Of a stretch of 8,327 bases of DNA, positions 1 through 6,569 are shown in pieces. The DNA comes from JAQBFJ01 sp032123435 (GTDB taxonomy: Bacteria > Verrucomicrobiota > Kiritimatiellia > UBA8416 > JAQBFJ01). Location: positions 1 through 8,327 of the forward strand of contig JAQBFJ010000243.1 in NCBI GenBank assembly GCA_032123435.1, read 5' to 3'. The notes under the pieces were generated by a model that worked only from the letters and a program-made list of their open reading frames with translations, did no database searches and was not told where the DNA came from. The number at the start of each line of letters is the position of its first letter. The first letter of the stretch is position 1. The translations under genes were made by a program, and so were the position numbers.

Positions 1-1202
1 GTCGCGCCGCTGACGAAGGGAACGGAGGCCGACGTTCCGCTGAATCCGACAATCTTATCTTCGGACCATGCAGCGTTGATTCCTATTCCCGGCCCGGCAA
101 TATCCACTTCGTCCCCGCGATTGGCAAAGTATAAATGTCTCTCGGCGGCATCAACTGCCGACACGGCGACCACGCTGTCATACCGTGCCGGATACGACAC
201 GCCTTCGATACCATCATTACCGGTGGACGCTATAATCGTGACATTGTTCGCCGCCGCGTAATCAACAGCTTCCTGGAGAACAAAACTGTCCGAATCACAG
301 CCTAAACATAAATTAATGATATTCGCGCCGCGATCAACAGCTTCAACTATGCCTCGAGCCAGCGTGAACGCGTCACCTTGTCCCGCACCTGACATCACAG
401 GAATATCCAATATCCGCGAGTCCGGCGCTATTCCGGAAACACCATTGCCATTGCCGATAAGAAGCGAAGCTACTGCTGTTCCATGCCCGTTGTATTCCAC
501 TGTTGCCGTATTTTCTTCCATTTTCCCGAAATCTACTTTTATGATTTTATTCTCATCAAGCGCAGCATGCGGCATAATCTCGGTATCAAGCACGGCGATA
601 GTAATGCCGCTGCCCCATGATTTATTTTCGGATCCTACTCCCAGCCAGTCAAGCGCATGACTGCCAAATCCAAGATAACCTGATTCGGGCGTGGACTTTT
701 CCCTGTTACGAGGTCGATCAGGGAAACGCACATAATAATTGTCCCCCTGTTCAACAGGTGTCGGACTTTTCCGAAGCACGCCGTCCAATTGCTCCTTGCT
801 CTCGAATCTGATCCGAACGGAATTGCCCAGGTTTAAAGTGTCAAGAATAACAATCCCATCCGCTTCTGCTGTCGCGATAAAAGCATCTCTATCGCTTTCA
901 CTGTAGAAACTCATGATCCGTTCATTGGGTATTTTCGCGCCGCCGGCCTGTTTTGATTCTTCTTTACGGGCCATACCGGATACTGTGTTCGTCGCATTAA
1001 CATTATTGGTCTCAACAACATCCTGTTGAGCCGCGGACAACCCTGTGTTCATTACAAGCTCACACGTAATACGCTGTCTGGGAATGGTCTTCATGTAGAC
1101 CGACGCTATCTTCCTGTTATCCGGATCATTCGGACGCAGAAGGGAAAACACAATAGCGCCGAATGTTATTAAGGCCAGCAATATCACAGGGATGCGTTTC
1201 AT
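1..1202 (-). CDS. Subtilisin-family (S8) serine protease, N-terminal part, cut by window start
   Basis: Reading the minus strand from ATG at 1202 gives 400 uninterrupted codons that leave the window at its left edge. Residues 4-22 are hydrophobic after MKR, so a signal peptide or signal anchor is likely and the enzyme should act outside the cytoplasm; there is no lipobox. Residues about 95-160 look like a propeptide (S8 inhibitor-like) region. The catalytic domain follows, with Asp206 in AVLDTEI, His240 in NGHGTAVAS, the oxyanion Asn329 in STGND and Ser391 in SGTSASVP. Together these identify the S8 family, which hydrolyses peptide bonds through an Asp-His-Ser triad. The Asp motif has Glu where Gly is usual (DTE instead of DTG or DSG), and the Ser motif reads GTSAS rather than GTSMA. 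An in-frame TGA lies just upstream of the ATG, so the start can hardly be further out. No good Shine-Dalgarno sequence is visible. The C-terminus, and any extra domains, lie outside the window. Family call firm; substrate unknown. Confidence 0.92.
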   Translation of the reverse strand, partial: MKRIPVILLALITFGAIVFSLLRPNDPDNRKIASVYMKTIPRQRITCELVMNTGLSAAQQDVVETNNVNATNTVSGMARKEESKQAGGAKIPNERIMSFYSESDRDAFIATAEADGIVILDTLNLGNSVRIRFESKEQLDGVLRKSPTPVEQGDNYYVRFPDRPRNREKSTPESGYLGFGSHALDWLGVGSENKSWGSGITIAVLDTEIMPHAALDENKIIKVDFGKMEENTATVEYNGHGTAVASLLIGNGNGVSGIAPDSRILDIPVMSGAGQGDAFTLARGIVEAVDRGANIINLCLGCDSDSFVLQEAVDYAAANNVTIIASTGNDGIEGVSYPARYDSVVAVSAVDAAERHLYFANRGDEVDIAGPGIGINAAWSEDKIVGFSGTSASVPFVSGA

Positions 1203-1303
1203 AGCATCACTAACAATATCTCTTATTCATTCCTATAACAAGCTCCGAAATGATCGAATGTATCGGGATGAGATTTGACGTGACGAACAGAATCGGGCAA
1301 AAC

Positions 1304-1330
1304 TTGAGGATGATCCTGTTTGCATATAAA
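1304..1330 (+). promoter_or_regulatory. Weak candidate sigma70-like promoter for the kinase gene
   Basis: TTGAGG at 1304-1309 and TATAAA at 1325-1330 resemble -35 and -10 boxes. The spacing is only 15 nt, which is below the usual 16-18, and the host sigma factor preferences are unknown. If used, it would give a leader of about 60 nt that includes the inverted repeats at 1355-1398. Confidence 0.25.
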
Positions 1331-1354
1331 AAGATTTTCAGGCAGAATTCAGGG

Positions 1355-1398
1355 ATATTCTATTCTTCTGGTATTTCCAGACAATTGTCATAGAATAT
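1355..1398. repeat. Cluster of inverted repeats abutting the kinase start
   Basis: ATATTCTAT (1355-1363) is matched exactly by its reverse complement ATAGAATAT (1390-1398). Inside lie a perfect 5-bp hairpin, TCTGG/CCAGA with a 5-nt loop (1367-1381), and a 10-bp palindrome, GACAATTGTC (1380-1389). The block ends directly before the GTG at 1399 and 9 nt before the ATG at 1408, where a ribosome binding site would normally sit. It could be an operator for a dimeric regulator or an RNA structure that controls translation; the sequence does not decide between these. Confidence 0.5.
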
Positions 1399-3087
1399 GT
1401 GACTGTAATGGCAAATAATATTCTTATAACGATCGAGAATGAGAACGGAAAAGCCGTTGAACGGCCTGCTGACTGCACGGTTGAGTCTCTTATTAACCCT
1501 GACATTATTGATCCAGAACTGCCTTTCATAGGAGCGCTGGTCAATAATAACGTCTCTTCGCTTTCATACAAACTGCCAATAAACTGCCAGATAAGATTTA
1601 TCACGATGTCTGATCCGCACGGCTGGCGGATCTACAGAAACTCGCTTTGTTTTCTTTTGGCTAAAACGATCAACCAACTATATCCGTCAGCCGTTTTTTC
1701 CATAGAACACTCGTTCGGGCTCGGGCTATATTGTTCTTTTCACCCCGAACAGCCTGATGACGACGGGATCACCCATGAACAACTCGCGAACATTGAAGCG
1801 AAAATGAACGAACTGATAGAACGGGACATTCCGATTGAACGACGCAAGATTTCCTTTGCCGACGCCATGAGACAATTCACGGAATCAGGTCAACCCGACA
1901 AGCTGAACATTCTTAAATATCGTAATCCGCCGCACGTTGTAACGTATTGCTGTGAAAATTTTTCAGACCTGGCTCATGGTCCATTAGTAACCCGAACCGG
2001 ATTGTTACGGCTATTCCGGTTAATACACTACCCACCCGGTTTTGTTCTACATCTGCCTGATCGCTCCACGCCTCTTCAGTTATCGCCTTTCATGGATCAA
2101 AAGCATCTTTTCCATATTTTCCAGGAGCATAAGGAATGGGGGCGTGTACTTGGCGTAACAACGGCTGGAGCGCTGAACGAGATTATCATGGCCAATAAGA
2201 TTGAGCCATTTATCAGAACCGCGGAAGCTCTGCACGAAAAGAAGCTCGCCCATATTGCCAACCTGATTTATGCCGCAAAAAAAGCGGTAAGCGTGATTCT
2301 TATCGCGGGTCCATCGTCTTCGGGCAAAACTACATTTGCCAAAAGGCTCACAACTCATCTGGAAGTTAACGGACTCAGGCCGATAACACTTTCTGTGGAT
2401 GATTATTTTGTGGGTGAAGACAGGAATCCGCGTGACGAGAATGGCAATCCTGACTATGAGCACATAGAAGCCGTTGACCTTGAACTGCTCAACGATCATC
2501 TTGCCGGACTTATTCGGGGCGAACCGGCCAATGTGCCGCATTTCAACTTTGAAACGAAAGAGCGCGAGAATCACAATGTCGCGTTCAAGCTGGGAAAAGA
2601 CCAGATCCTGATAATAGAAGGTATACACGCCTTGAATCCGAGATTAACAAAGGCTATACCGGCTGACCGGAAATTCCGAATATATGTAAGCGCTTTAACA
2701 CAGCTTAATGTTGATTCAAACAACAGAATTTCAACCACAGACAACAGGCTTATGCGCCGCATGGTGCGCGATCACAGGTTCCGCGGCCATTCGCCACTGG
2801 AAACACTGCAACGATGGCCGTCCGTGCGGCAGGGCGAAAAGAAATGGATATTCCCGTTTCAACAGGAAGCTGACGCAACATTCAACTCGGCGCTTGATTA
2901 TGAGCTGGCCGTGCTTAAACCGCTGGTCGAACCACTTCTAATGCAAGTTAAGCCAACTGATGTTGAATACGCGGAATCACGCCGGCTTTCTGAGTTTTTG
3001 TTGAATTTCCTTTCCGCATCAGCCAGGCCCGTGCCGGCTAATTCCATTTTACGGGAGTATATTGGCGACAGTACGTTCCATTACTGA
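1399..3087 (+). CDS. TGS/ThrRS-SAD-like and uridine kinase fusion protein (putative nucleoside kinase)
   Basis: 562 residues, predicted cytoplasmic. Residues about 8-70 read as a TGS-type domain. Residues about 75-200 resemble the second additional domain of threonyl-tRNA synthetase. From about residue 290 on, the protein is a P-loop kinase of the phosphoribulokinase/uridine kinase group. The Walker A motif is GPSSSGKT (304-311), followed by LSVDDYF, by PHFNFETKER, by a beta strand ending IIEGIHALNP, and by a lid-like RRMVRD. These match the uridine kinase fold, so ATP-dependent phosphorylation of a nucleoside such as uridine or cytidine is the likely reaction; the true substrate is not shown. 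Proteins with this fusion and a length near 550 residues are known in several phyla and are usually annotated as nucleoside kinases. The start is uncertain: GTG at 1399 or ATG at 1408, neither with a clear Shine-Dalgarno sequence. The gene is probably monocistronic, given the 292-nt structured gap after it. Confidence 0.88.
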   Translation: MTVMANNILITIENENGKAVERPADCTVESLINPDIIDPELPFIGALVNNNVSSLSYKLPINCQIRFITMSDPHGWRIYRNSLCFLLAKTINQLYPSAVFSIEHSFGLGLYCSFHPEQPDDDGITHEQLANIEAKMNELIERDIPIERRKISFADAMRQFTESGQPDKLNILKYRNPPHVVTYCCENFSDLAHGPLVTRTGLLRLFRLIHYPPGFVLHLPDRSTPLQLSPFMDQKHLFHIFQEHKEWGRVLGVTTAGALNEIIMANKIEPFIRTAEALHEKKLAHIANLIYAAKKAVSVILIAGPSSSGKTTFAKRLTTHLEVNGLRPITLSVDDYFVGEDRNPRDENGNPDYEHIEAVDLELLNDHLAGLIRGEPANVPHFNFETKERENHNVAFKLGKDQILIIEGIHALNPRLTKAIPADRKFRIYVSALTQLNVDSNNRISTTDNRLMRRMVRDHRFRGHSPLETLQRWPSVRQGEKKWIFPFQQEADATFNSALDYELAVLKPLVEPLLMQVKPTDVEYAESRRLSEFLLNFLSASARPVPANSILREYIGDSTFHY

Positions 3088-3106
3088 TCCTCGTCGCTGG
3101 TGCGGC

Positions 3107-3134
3107 GTGGTAAAGAAAGTTTTTTGACAGGATG
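3107..3134. repeat. 28-nt direct repeat, copy 1
   Basis: This copy is identical over 28 nt to positions 3323-3350; the core reads AAAGTTTTTTGACAGGATG. Directly after it the motif continues as further GACAGGATT- and AGCAGGATA-like units to about 3151, giving a short degenerate tandem array of an ACAGGAT unit. That extension is missing from copy 2. Confidence 0.9.
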
Positions 3135-3192
3135 ACAGGATTAAGCAGGATAGGAGAAAAGATCATTTGTTCTTACTCCATAAATAACAATG

Positions 3193-3237
3193 TTGCATCA
3201 AACCCGGAATTGCGAAGCAATATTGGATTTGATGCAA
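3193..3237. repeat. Long nested hairpin (45 nt)
   Basis: TTGCATCAAA (3193-3202) pairs perfectly with TTTGATGCAA (3228-3237). Inside it, after one mismatch, CCGG can pair with TTGG as two G-C and two G-U pairs. After another mismatch, ATTGC (3209-3213) pairs with GCAAT (3217-3221) around a 3-nt GAA loop. The whole 45 nt is symmetric about position 3215. The 3' side has only a short T run (3238-3240), so it is a weak candidate for an intrinsic terminator of the kinase gene. A structured repeat element fits equally well. Confidence 0.7.
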
Positions 3238-3289
3238 TTTCTGGATTCGTATTCTCTGCTTGCCCTGCGTAGCTCGGAGAGCGAAGAAG

Positions 3290-3320
3290 GGCGCCCTCGG
3301 GAACTCGAGGCGGGGACGCC
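3290..3320. repeat. GC-rich imperfect hairpin
   Basis: GGCG (3290-3293) pairs with CGCC (3317-3320), and CCTCG (3295-3299) pairs with CGAGG (3306-3310) around the loop GGAACT. The run of G at 3312-3315 offers an alternative pairing with CCC at 3294-3296. There is no T tract after it. It lies directly upstream of copy 2 of the direct repeat. Confidence 0.55.
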
Positions 3321-3322
3321 AA

Positions 3323-3350
3323 GTGGTAAAGAAAGTTTTTTGACAGGATG
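3323..3350. repeat. 28-nt direct repeat, copy 2
   Basis: An exact copy of 3107-3134, starting 216 nt after it and ending 29 nt before the ktrB start codon. It would therefore lie in the leader of any ktrB transcript that begins upstream of it. Confidence 0.9.
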
Positions 3351-3365
3351 TTAAATACTGCCTGA

Positions 3366-3374
3366 AGAGGAAGG
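3366..3374 (+). promoter_or_regulatory. ktrB ribosome binding site (fixes GTG start)
   Basis: AGAGGAAGG ends 5 nt before the GTG at 3380. The purine-rich match and its spacing make GTG the likely start of ktrB. No better in-frame start lies nearby. Confidence 0.7.
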
Positions 3375-3379
3375 TTCTT

Positions 3380-4759
3380 GTGAATGACAATGACATAAAG
3401 ATAAAATCGCGTCCCGAATGGGTCGCGGTAAAAGCGTTTGCCATAACAATCCTTGTCGGCGCTTTTCTTCTCGCCACGCCTTTTGCCAACAGCGCGGGAA
3501 GATGGCACCATCCCTTGACCGCCATGTTCACGTCAACAAGCGCTACCTGTGTTACCGGCCTGATCGTAGTTGACACAGGCGCCGCGTTTTCGATATTTGG
3601 TCAAATCATAATCCTGTGTCTCATCCAGTTAGGCGGAATCGGCATCATGACGCTGGGCACATTCCTGCTTACACTTGTCGGACAGCGTCTCAAGGTAAAG
3701 GATGAATTTGTTATCCGTGACGCTCTGGGTCATGAAGGTCCACACAGACTGAGGTCCATTCTGATCCGCGCGGTTATATTCACGTTTACCCTGGAACTGA
3801 TCGGGGCCGCAATATTGACATACAGGTTAACAGCCCGACATGGTTACTCACTGATACGCGCGATTTACTACAGTGTTTTTCATGCTGTAAGCGCGTTCTG
3901 CAATGCCGGTTTTTCTCTATATTCCGACAATCTCATGGGGCTTCGTACCGACAGGGTTATAATTCTGACTATAGCCGGGCTGGTGATTCTGGGTGGGCTG
4001 GGTTTTCTTGTTTTATACAATCTCAGCGGCATAAAACTATGGCGCCGCGACCTGATCCGGCGCGGGCGTCTTTCTCTTCACACAAGGATTGTGCTCGCTA
4101 CTTCAGCAGTGCTGATTCTTTTCGGCTGGCTTGCATTTATGCTTCTGGAATGGAATGTTTCTCTTGCTGACCTTTCATGGATTGACAAAATTACCTGCGG
4201 TTTTTTTCAATCGGTAACACCGCGGACAGCTGGCTTTAATGTTGTTGATATTGCCCAAACCACGCCGCCAACGCGGTTTTTGACCATGCTGTTAATGTTC
4301 ATTGGCGGATCGCCCGGTTCTACCGCTGGCGGCATTAAAACAACAACTTTAGTAGTTCTCGCGCTTACTGTATGGACAATGATCAAAGGGCGGCATGAAA
4401 CCGAAATATGCAATAAGACCATACCAATGACAATTGTGCGGGAAGCTCTGACTATTTTCATGCTGAGCATTTCATGTGTTATTATATTCTTTGGAATGCT
4501 TCTTATAACAGAACACCCTGAAATACAGCCGTCAGCCGCCGGCACGATTGACGCACTGCTGTTTGAGACAATGTCCGCTTTCGGAACTGTCGGGTTATCA
4601 ATGGGTATAACTCCTTATTTGTCTGCCGCAGGTAAATTATCTCTTATTTTATGTATGTTTATCGGTCGGCTCGGTCCGTTAACCATAGCGCTGATCATTG
4701 GCGCGCGTGACTTGAGGCAGGCTTTGCGTTATCCCGAGGAGCATGTTGTTGTAGGATAG
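3380..4759 (+). CDS. ktrB: Ktr/Trk-type potassium uptake protein, membrane (ion-conducting) subunit KtrB
   Basis: 459 residues, close to the usual KtrB length of about 450, and strongly hydrophobic throughout. The four-fold M1-P-M2 plan of the TrkH/TrkG/KtrB family is visible through its filter loops: TSATCVTG (53-60), SAFCNAG (171-177), TPRTAG (280-285) and AFGTVG (400-405), each with the filter glycine. FIGGSPGSTAGGIKTT (307-322) is the conserved stretch of the third repeat, containing the flexible gating loop, and Arg430 in FIGRLGPLT matches the conserved arginine of the last helix. The protein should sit in the cytoplasmic membrane and conduct K+, possibly with Na+ coupling, under control of a cytoplasmic RCK subunit. 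That subunit, ktrA, follows 139 nt downstream on the same strand. The order ktrB-ktrA is the reverse of Bacillus ktrAB. GTG start with a good Shine-Dalgarno sequence. Confidence 0.93.
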   Translation: MNDNDIKIKSRPEWVAVKAFAITILVGAFLLATPFANSAGRWHHPLTAMFTSTSATCVTGLIVVDTGAAFSIFGQIIILCLIQLGGIGIMTLGTFLLTLVGQRLKVKDEFVIRDALGHEGPHRLRSILIRAVIFTFTLELIGAAILTYRLTARHGYSLIRAIYYSVFHAVSAFCNAGFSLYSDNLMGLRTDRVIILTIAGLVILGGLGFLVLYNLSGIKLWRRDLIRRGRLSLHTRIVLATSAVLILFGWLAFMLLEWNVSLADLSWIDKITCGFFQSVTPRTAGFNVVDIAQTTPPTRFLTMLLMFIGGSPGSTAGGIKTTTLVVLALTVWTMIKGRHETEICNKTIPMTIVREALTIFMLSISCVIIFFGMLLITEHPEIQPSAAGTIDALLFETMSAFGTVGLSMGITPYLSAAGKLSLILCMFIGRLGPLTIALIIGARDLRQALRYPEEHVVVG

Positions 4760-4898
4760 TATTTTTTACCATGAAGAACAGAGAGAATATTTTGACCCGG
4801 CTTCGCAAGAAAGCTTCGCCGAGGCAAGCAGGATAACTGGATTGGTGATGATGGAGCAGAATATTTGACAGAACAAGCAAGTAAAGGAGAAAATAAAA
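4760..4898. other. ktrB-ktrA spacer with degenerate repeat units
   Basis: The 139-nt spacer is long for two genes of one complex. It holds two near-copies of the same motif, AGAATATTTTGAC (4784-4796) and AGAATATTTGAC (4858-4869), and between them AAGCAGGATAACTGGATT (4826-4843). That last unit resembles the AAGCAGGATA unit downstream of repeat copy 1 at 3143-3152. A short CGGC/GCCG stem (4798-4801 with 4818-4821) interrupts the motif. No coding frame or clear terminator is seen. Confidence 0.6.
4885..4893 (+). promoter_or_regulatory. ktrA ribosome binding site within a repeat remnant
   Basis: AGGAGAAAA contains GGAG at 4886-4889, 9 nt before the ATG at 4899, and is the strongest Shine-Dalgarno match in the window. 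The same nine bases occur at 3152-3160 behind repeat copy 1, also preceded by TTTGACAG and AAGCA. The site therefore seems to be part of a shortened repeat copy. Confidence 0.7.
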
Positions 4899-5561
4899 AT
4901 GAAAAGAATAGGAATAGTAGGCGCCGGCCGGTTCGGCGAAGCATTGGCTGAAAATCTTGCTCGACAGGGAGCTGAGGTAATATTACTGGATTTCAACAGG
5001 AACACTGTTCAGCGTATGTCCACACTGGTTTCCAAAGCCGTACAGGGTGACGGCACAAATCCGAACATTCTGGAAGAAGCCGGGTTCAAGGATTGCGACG
5101 CCGCTGTGGTTGCCATTGGAACAAACATGGAAGGCAACATACTTACCACCATGAATTTAAAGGAATTGAAGGTGCCATATGTTGTCGCAAAAGCTGTTTC
5201 AGACACTCACGGTAAAGTATTGGAGCGTGTTGGAGCGGATCTTGTAATATATCCTGACCGGGAAAGGGCCCAACGACTCGCAAGATCCCTCGTGGCCGGG
5301 GTAGCTGTAGATTATTTCGAAATAACGGAAGGCGTCAGTGTGGTCGAAATGAAAGCGCCAAGCCAGTTTATCGGCAAGACTCTCCTGGAAACCAAAATAC
5401 GCCAATCACACGGCGTTACAGTATTGGCGATCAAGCGAGAGCCTGACGACGGGCGTACCGCCAAAAACATAATAAGCCCGACAGGTGACGATATTATAGA
5501 GGAAGGCGATACGCTGGTTATTTTCGGACAGGACAAGAAGCTGGAAGCGCTTTCGTCATAA
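4899..5561 (+). CDS. ktrA: Ktr/Trk potassium uptake system, regulatory RCK subunit KtrA
   Basis: 220 residues, typical of KtrA, which carries a single RCK unit (TrkA carries two). The N-terminal Rossmann domain (about 1-135) opens with IGIVGAGRFG, giving the GxGxxG nucleotide loop at 8-13. The acidic Asp31 at the end of the second strand usually contacts the ribose of ATP, ADP or NAD(H). GDGTNPNILEEAG and VAIGTNMEGN are conserved RCK_N stretches. Residues about 140-218 form the RCK_C ligand-binding domain, ending GDTLVIFG. By family knowledge, a cytoplasmic octameric ring of this protein binds the membrane dimer KtrB and gates it according to the bound nucleotide; the KtrB partner lies just upstream. 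ATG start with a strong Shine-Dalgarno sequence. The stop codon (5559-5561) lies inside the tail-to-tail overlap with the dus gene. Confidence 0.94.
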   Translation: MKRIGIVGAGRFGEALAENLARQGAEVILLDFNRNTVQRMSTLVSKAVQGDGTNPNILEEAGFKDCDAAVVAIGTNMEGNILTTMNLKELKVPYVVAKAVSDTHGKVLERVGADLVIYPDRERAQRLARSLVAGVAVDYFEITEGVSVVEMKAPSQFIGKTLLETKIRQSHGVTVLAIKREPDDGRTAKNIISPTGDDIIEEGDTLVIFGQDKKLEALSS

Positions 5562-6569
5562 TTCTTTCAATACGCCATTGACGACAGTCATCATATCTTC
5601 AAATGTTTTCAATTCGTTAAGCTGACGCTTATACCTGCCCCACCCAGGCGTCCCTGACAGGTAACGGTACAAATGCCCCCGGAAATGACGCACTGCGGCA
5701 ATTTCAGCGGGCAGACTTGACCTTCTTCTATAGGCGCGTTCTTTTTCCTTTAACGCAATAAGGGCCTGAACATGTTCAGTAATAACGGATTTGATTTCCT
5801 GTACGGAGAGTTCCTGATAAGGTTCGCCTTTCAGCAGATATCTGATCTGCCTGAATATCCAGGGATTCCCCACGGCGGCTCTTCCGATCATAACTCCATC
5901 AACGCCCGTTTGCGCGATCATTTCAAGCGCGTCTTCGGCGCATTCAATACCACCATTACCTATCACAGGAATAGACATCTTTGATTTAACTTGAGCCAGA
6001 ACATCCCAATCCGCCGCTCCAGAATGCCGGGCTGAAGCGAATCTGGCATGCACAAATATTGCCGATGCGCCGCCCTGCTCCACCGCGCGCGCCGTATCGA
6101 AGACGTCCAATTTGCCGGCGGATAATCCTATTCTTGTTTTCACGGTAACAGGAAGTCGGACAGATTCCGTAACAGCCCTTACAATCTGTTCCAGCCGCGC
6201 CGGTTCCTTCATCAGCGCCACGCCACAACCTTTTGCCACTATTTTCCTTACCGGACAACCGGCATTGATATCAATAGAATCAAAACGGTCTAAAGATTCT
6301 ATTATTAAAGCGGCTTGCGCCATGACGTCTGCGTCACATCCGTAAATGTGCGCGGTTATCGGATGCTCGCCCGGCATGGTTTCCAGGAGATGCATGGTGC
6401 GCTTGGAGCCATGCACCAGACCGGCGGCATTAGTGATTTCACTGAAAACCATGCTCGCCCCAAATTTTACGCACAATATTCGGAAGGCGGCATCCGTATA
6501 TCCGGCCATTGGCGCCAGTACCACGGGCACATCCCGGTGTTTTCCGTCTATTGAATAGCATTTACTCAT
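5556..6569 (-). CDS. dusB: tRNA-dihydrouridine synthase (DusB/NifR3 type)
   Basis: 337 residues. The protein is an FMN-dependent TIM-barrel enzyme that reduces uridine in the D-loop of tRNA to dihydrouridine with NAD(P)H, in the cytoplasm. It opens with VVLAPMAGYTDAAFR, the FMN-binding start of the barrel. The catalytic cysteine lies in INAGCPVRKIVAKG, followed by VKTRIG, VHARFASARHSGAADW and VIGNGGI. The phosphate-binding GVDGVMIGRAAVGNPWIF follows, and a helical tRNA-binding domain makes up the last 80 or so residues. The motif series fits DusB/NifR3 better than DusA or DusC, though a closely related Dus subgroup cannot be excluded. The ATG at 6569 has only a weak GAGAG upstream. The 3' end overlaps ktrA by 6 nt in convergent orientation. 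The next gene on the right is divergent, so dusB is probably transcribed alone. Confidence 0.93.
   Translation of the reverse strand: MSKCYSIDGKHRDVPVVLAPMAGYTDAAFRILCVKFGASMVFSEITNAAGLVHGSKRTMHLLETMPGEHPITAHIYGCDADVMAQAALIIESLDRFDSIDINAGCPVRKIVAKGCGVALMKEPARLEQIVRAVTESVRLPVTVKTRIGLSAGKLDVFDTARAVEQGGASAIFVHARFASARHSGAADWDVLAQVKSKMSIPVIGNGGIECAEDALEMIAQTGVDGVMIGRAAVGNPWIFRQIRYLLKGEPYQELSVQEIKSVITEHVQALIALKEKERAYRRRSSLPAEIAAVRHFRGHLYRYLSGTPGWGRYKRQLNELKTFEDMMTVVNGVLKEL

Larger units (their letters stand above)
1203..1398. other. Divergent intergenic region
   Basis: This 196-nt stretch separates the start of the S8 protease gene (minus strand) from the start of the kinase gene (plus strand), so it should hold the promoters of both. 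I see no reading frame of interest in it. The only structure I can support is the inverted-repeat cluster at its right end and one weak promoter-like pair. Confidence 0.7.
3088..3379. other. Structured, repeat-containing intergenic region before ktrB
   Basis: No convincing gene lies in these 292 nt. They contain two identical 28-nt direct repeats, a nested hairpin and a GC-rich hairpin (each listed separately), with the ktrB ribosome binding site at the right end. Reading frames crossing the region on the minus strand are translations of the repeats and of antisense ktrB, not genes. Confidence 0.75.

Noticed and set aside
316..811. Short plus-strand frames opposite the S8 protease
   Set aside because: They are antisense to the subtilisin domain, where all catalytic motifs read cleanly on the minus strand.
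2080..2628. 182-codon minus-strand open frame inside the kinase gene
   Set aside because: It is antisense to the Walker A and catalytic core of the kinase, whose motifs are unambiguous, and its product has no recognisable features.
3193..3240. Strong intrinsic terminator for the kinase gene
   Set aside because: The stem is good, but the following T run is only three bases and the hairpin starts over 100 nt after the stop codon, so it is kept as a structured repeat and not called a terminator.
3107..3350. CRISPR array suggested by the 28-nt direct repeats
   Set aside because: Only two copies exist, they are 188 nt apart with hairpins between them, the repeat unit is not palindromic at its ends, and no cas gene is present.
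3163..3576. 137-codon minus-strand open frame across the ktrB upstream gap
   Set aside because: It is a translation of the repeat region plus antisense of the ktrB 5' end. It has no ribosome binding site or recognisable domain, and the ktrB frame on the other strand is certain.
4760..5005. Minus-strand frames over the ktrB-ktrA spacer
   Set aside because: They are translations of the spacer and antisense ktrA. They show no conserved motif and no ribosome binding site that I can support.
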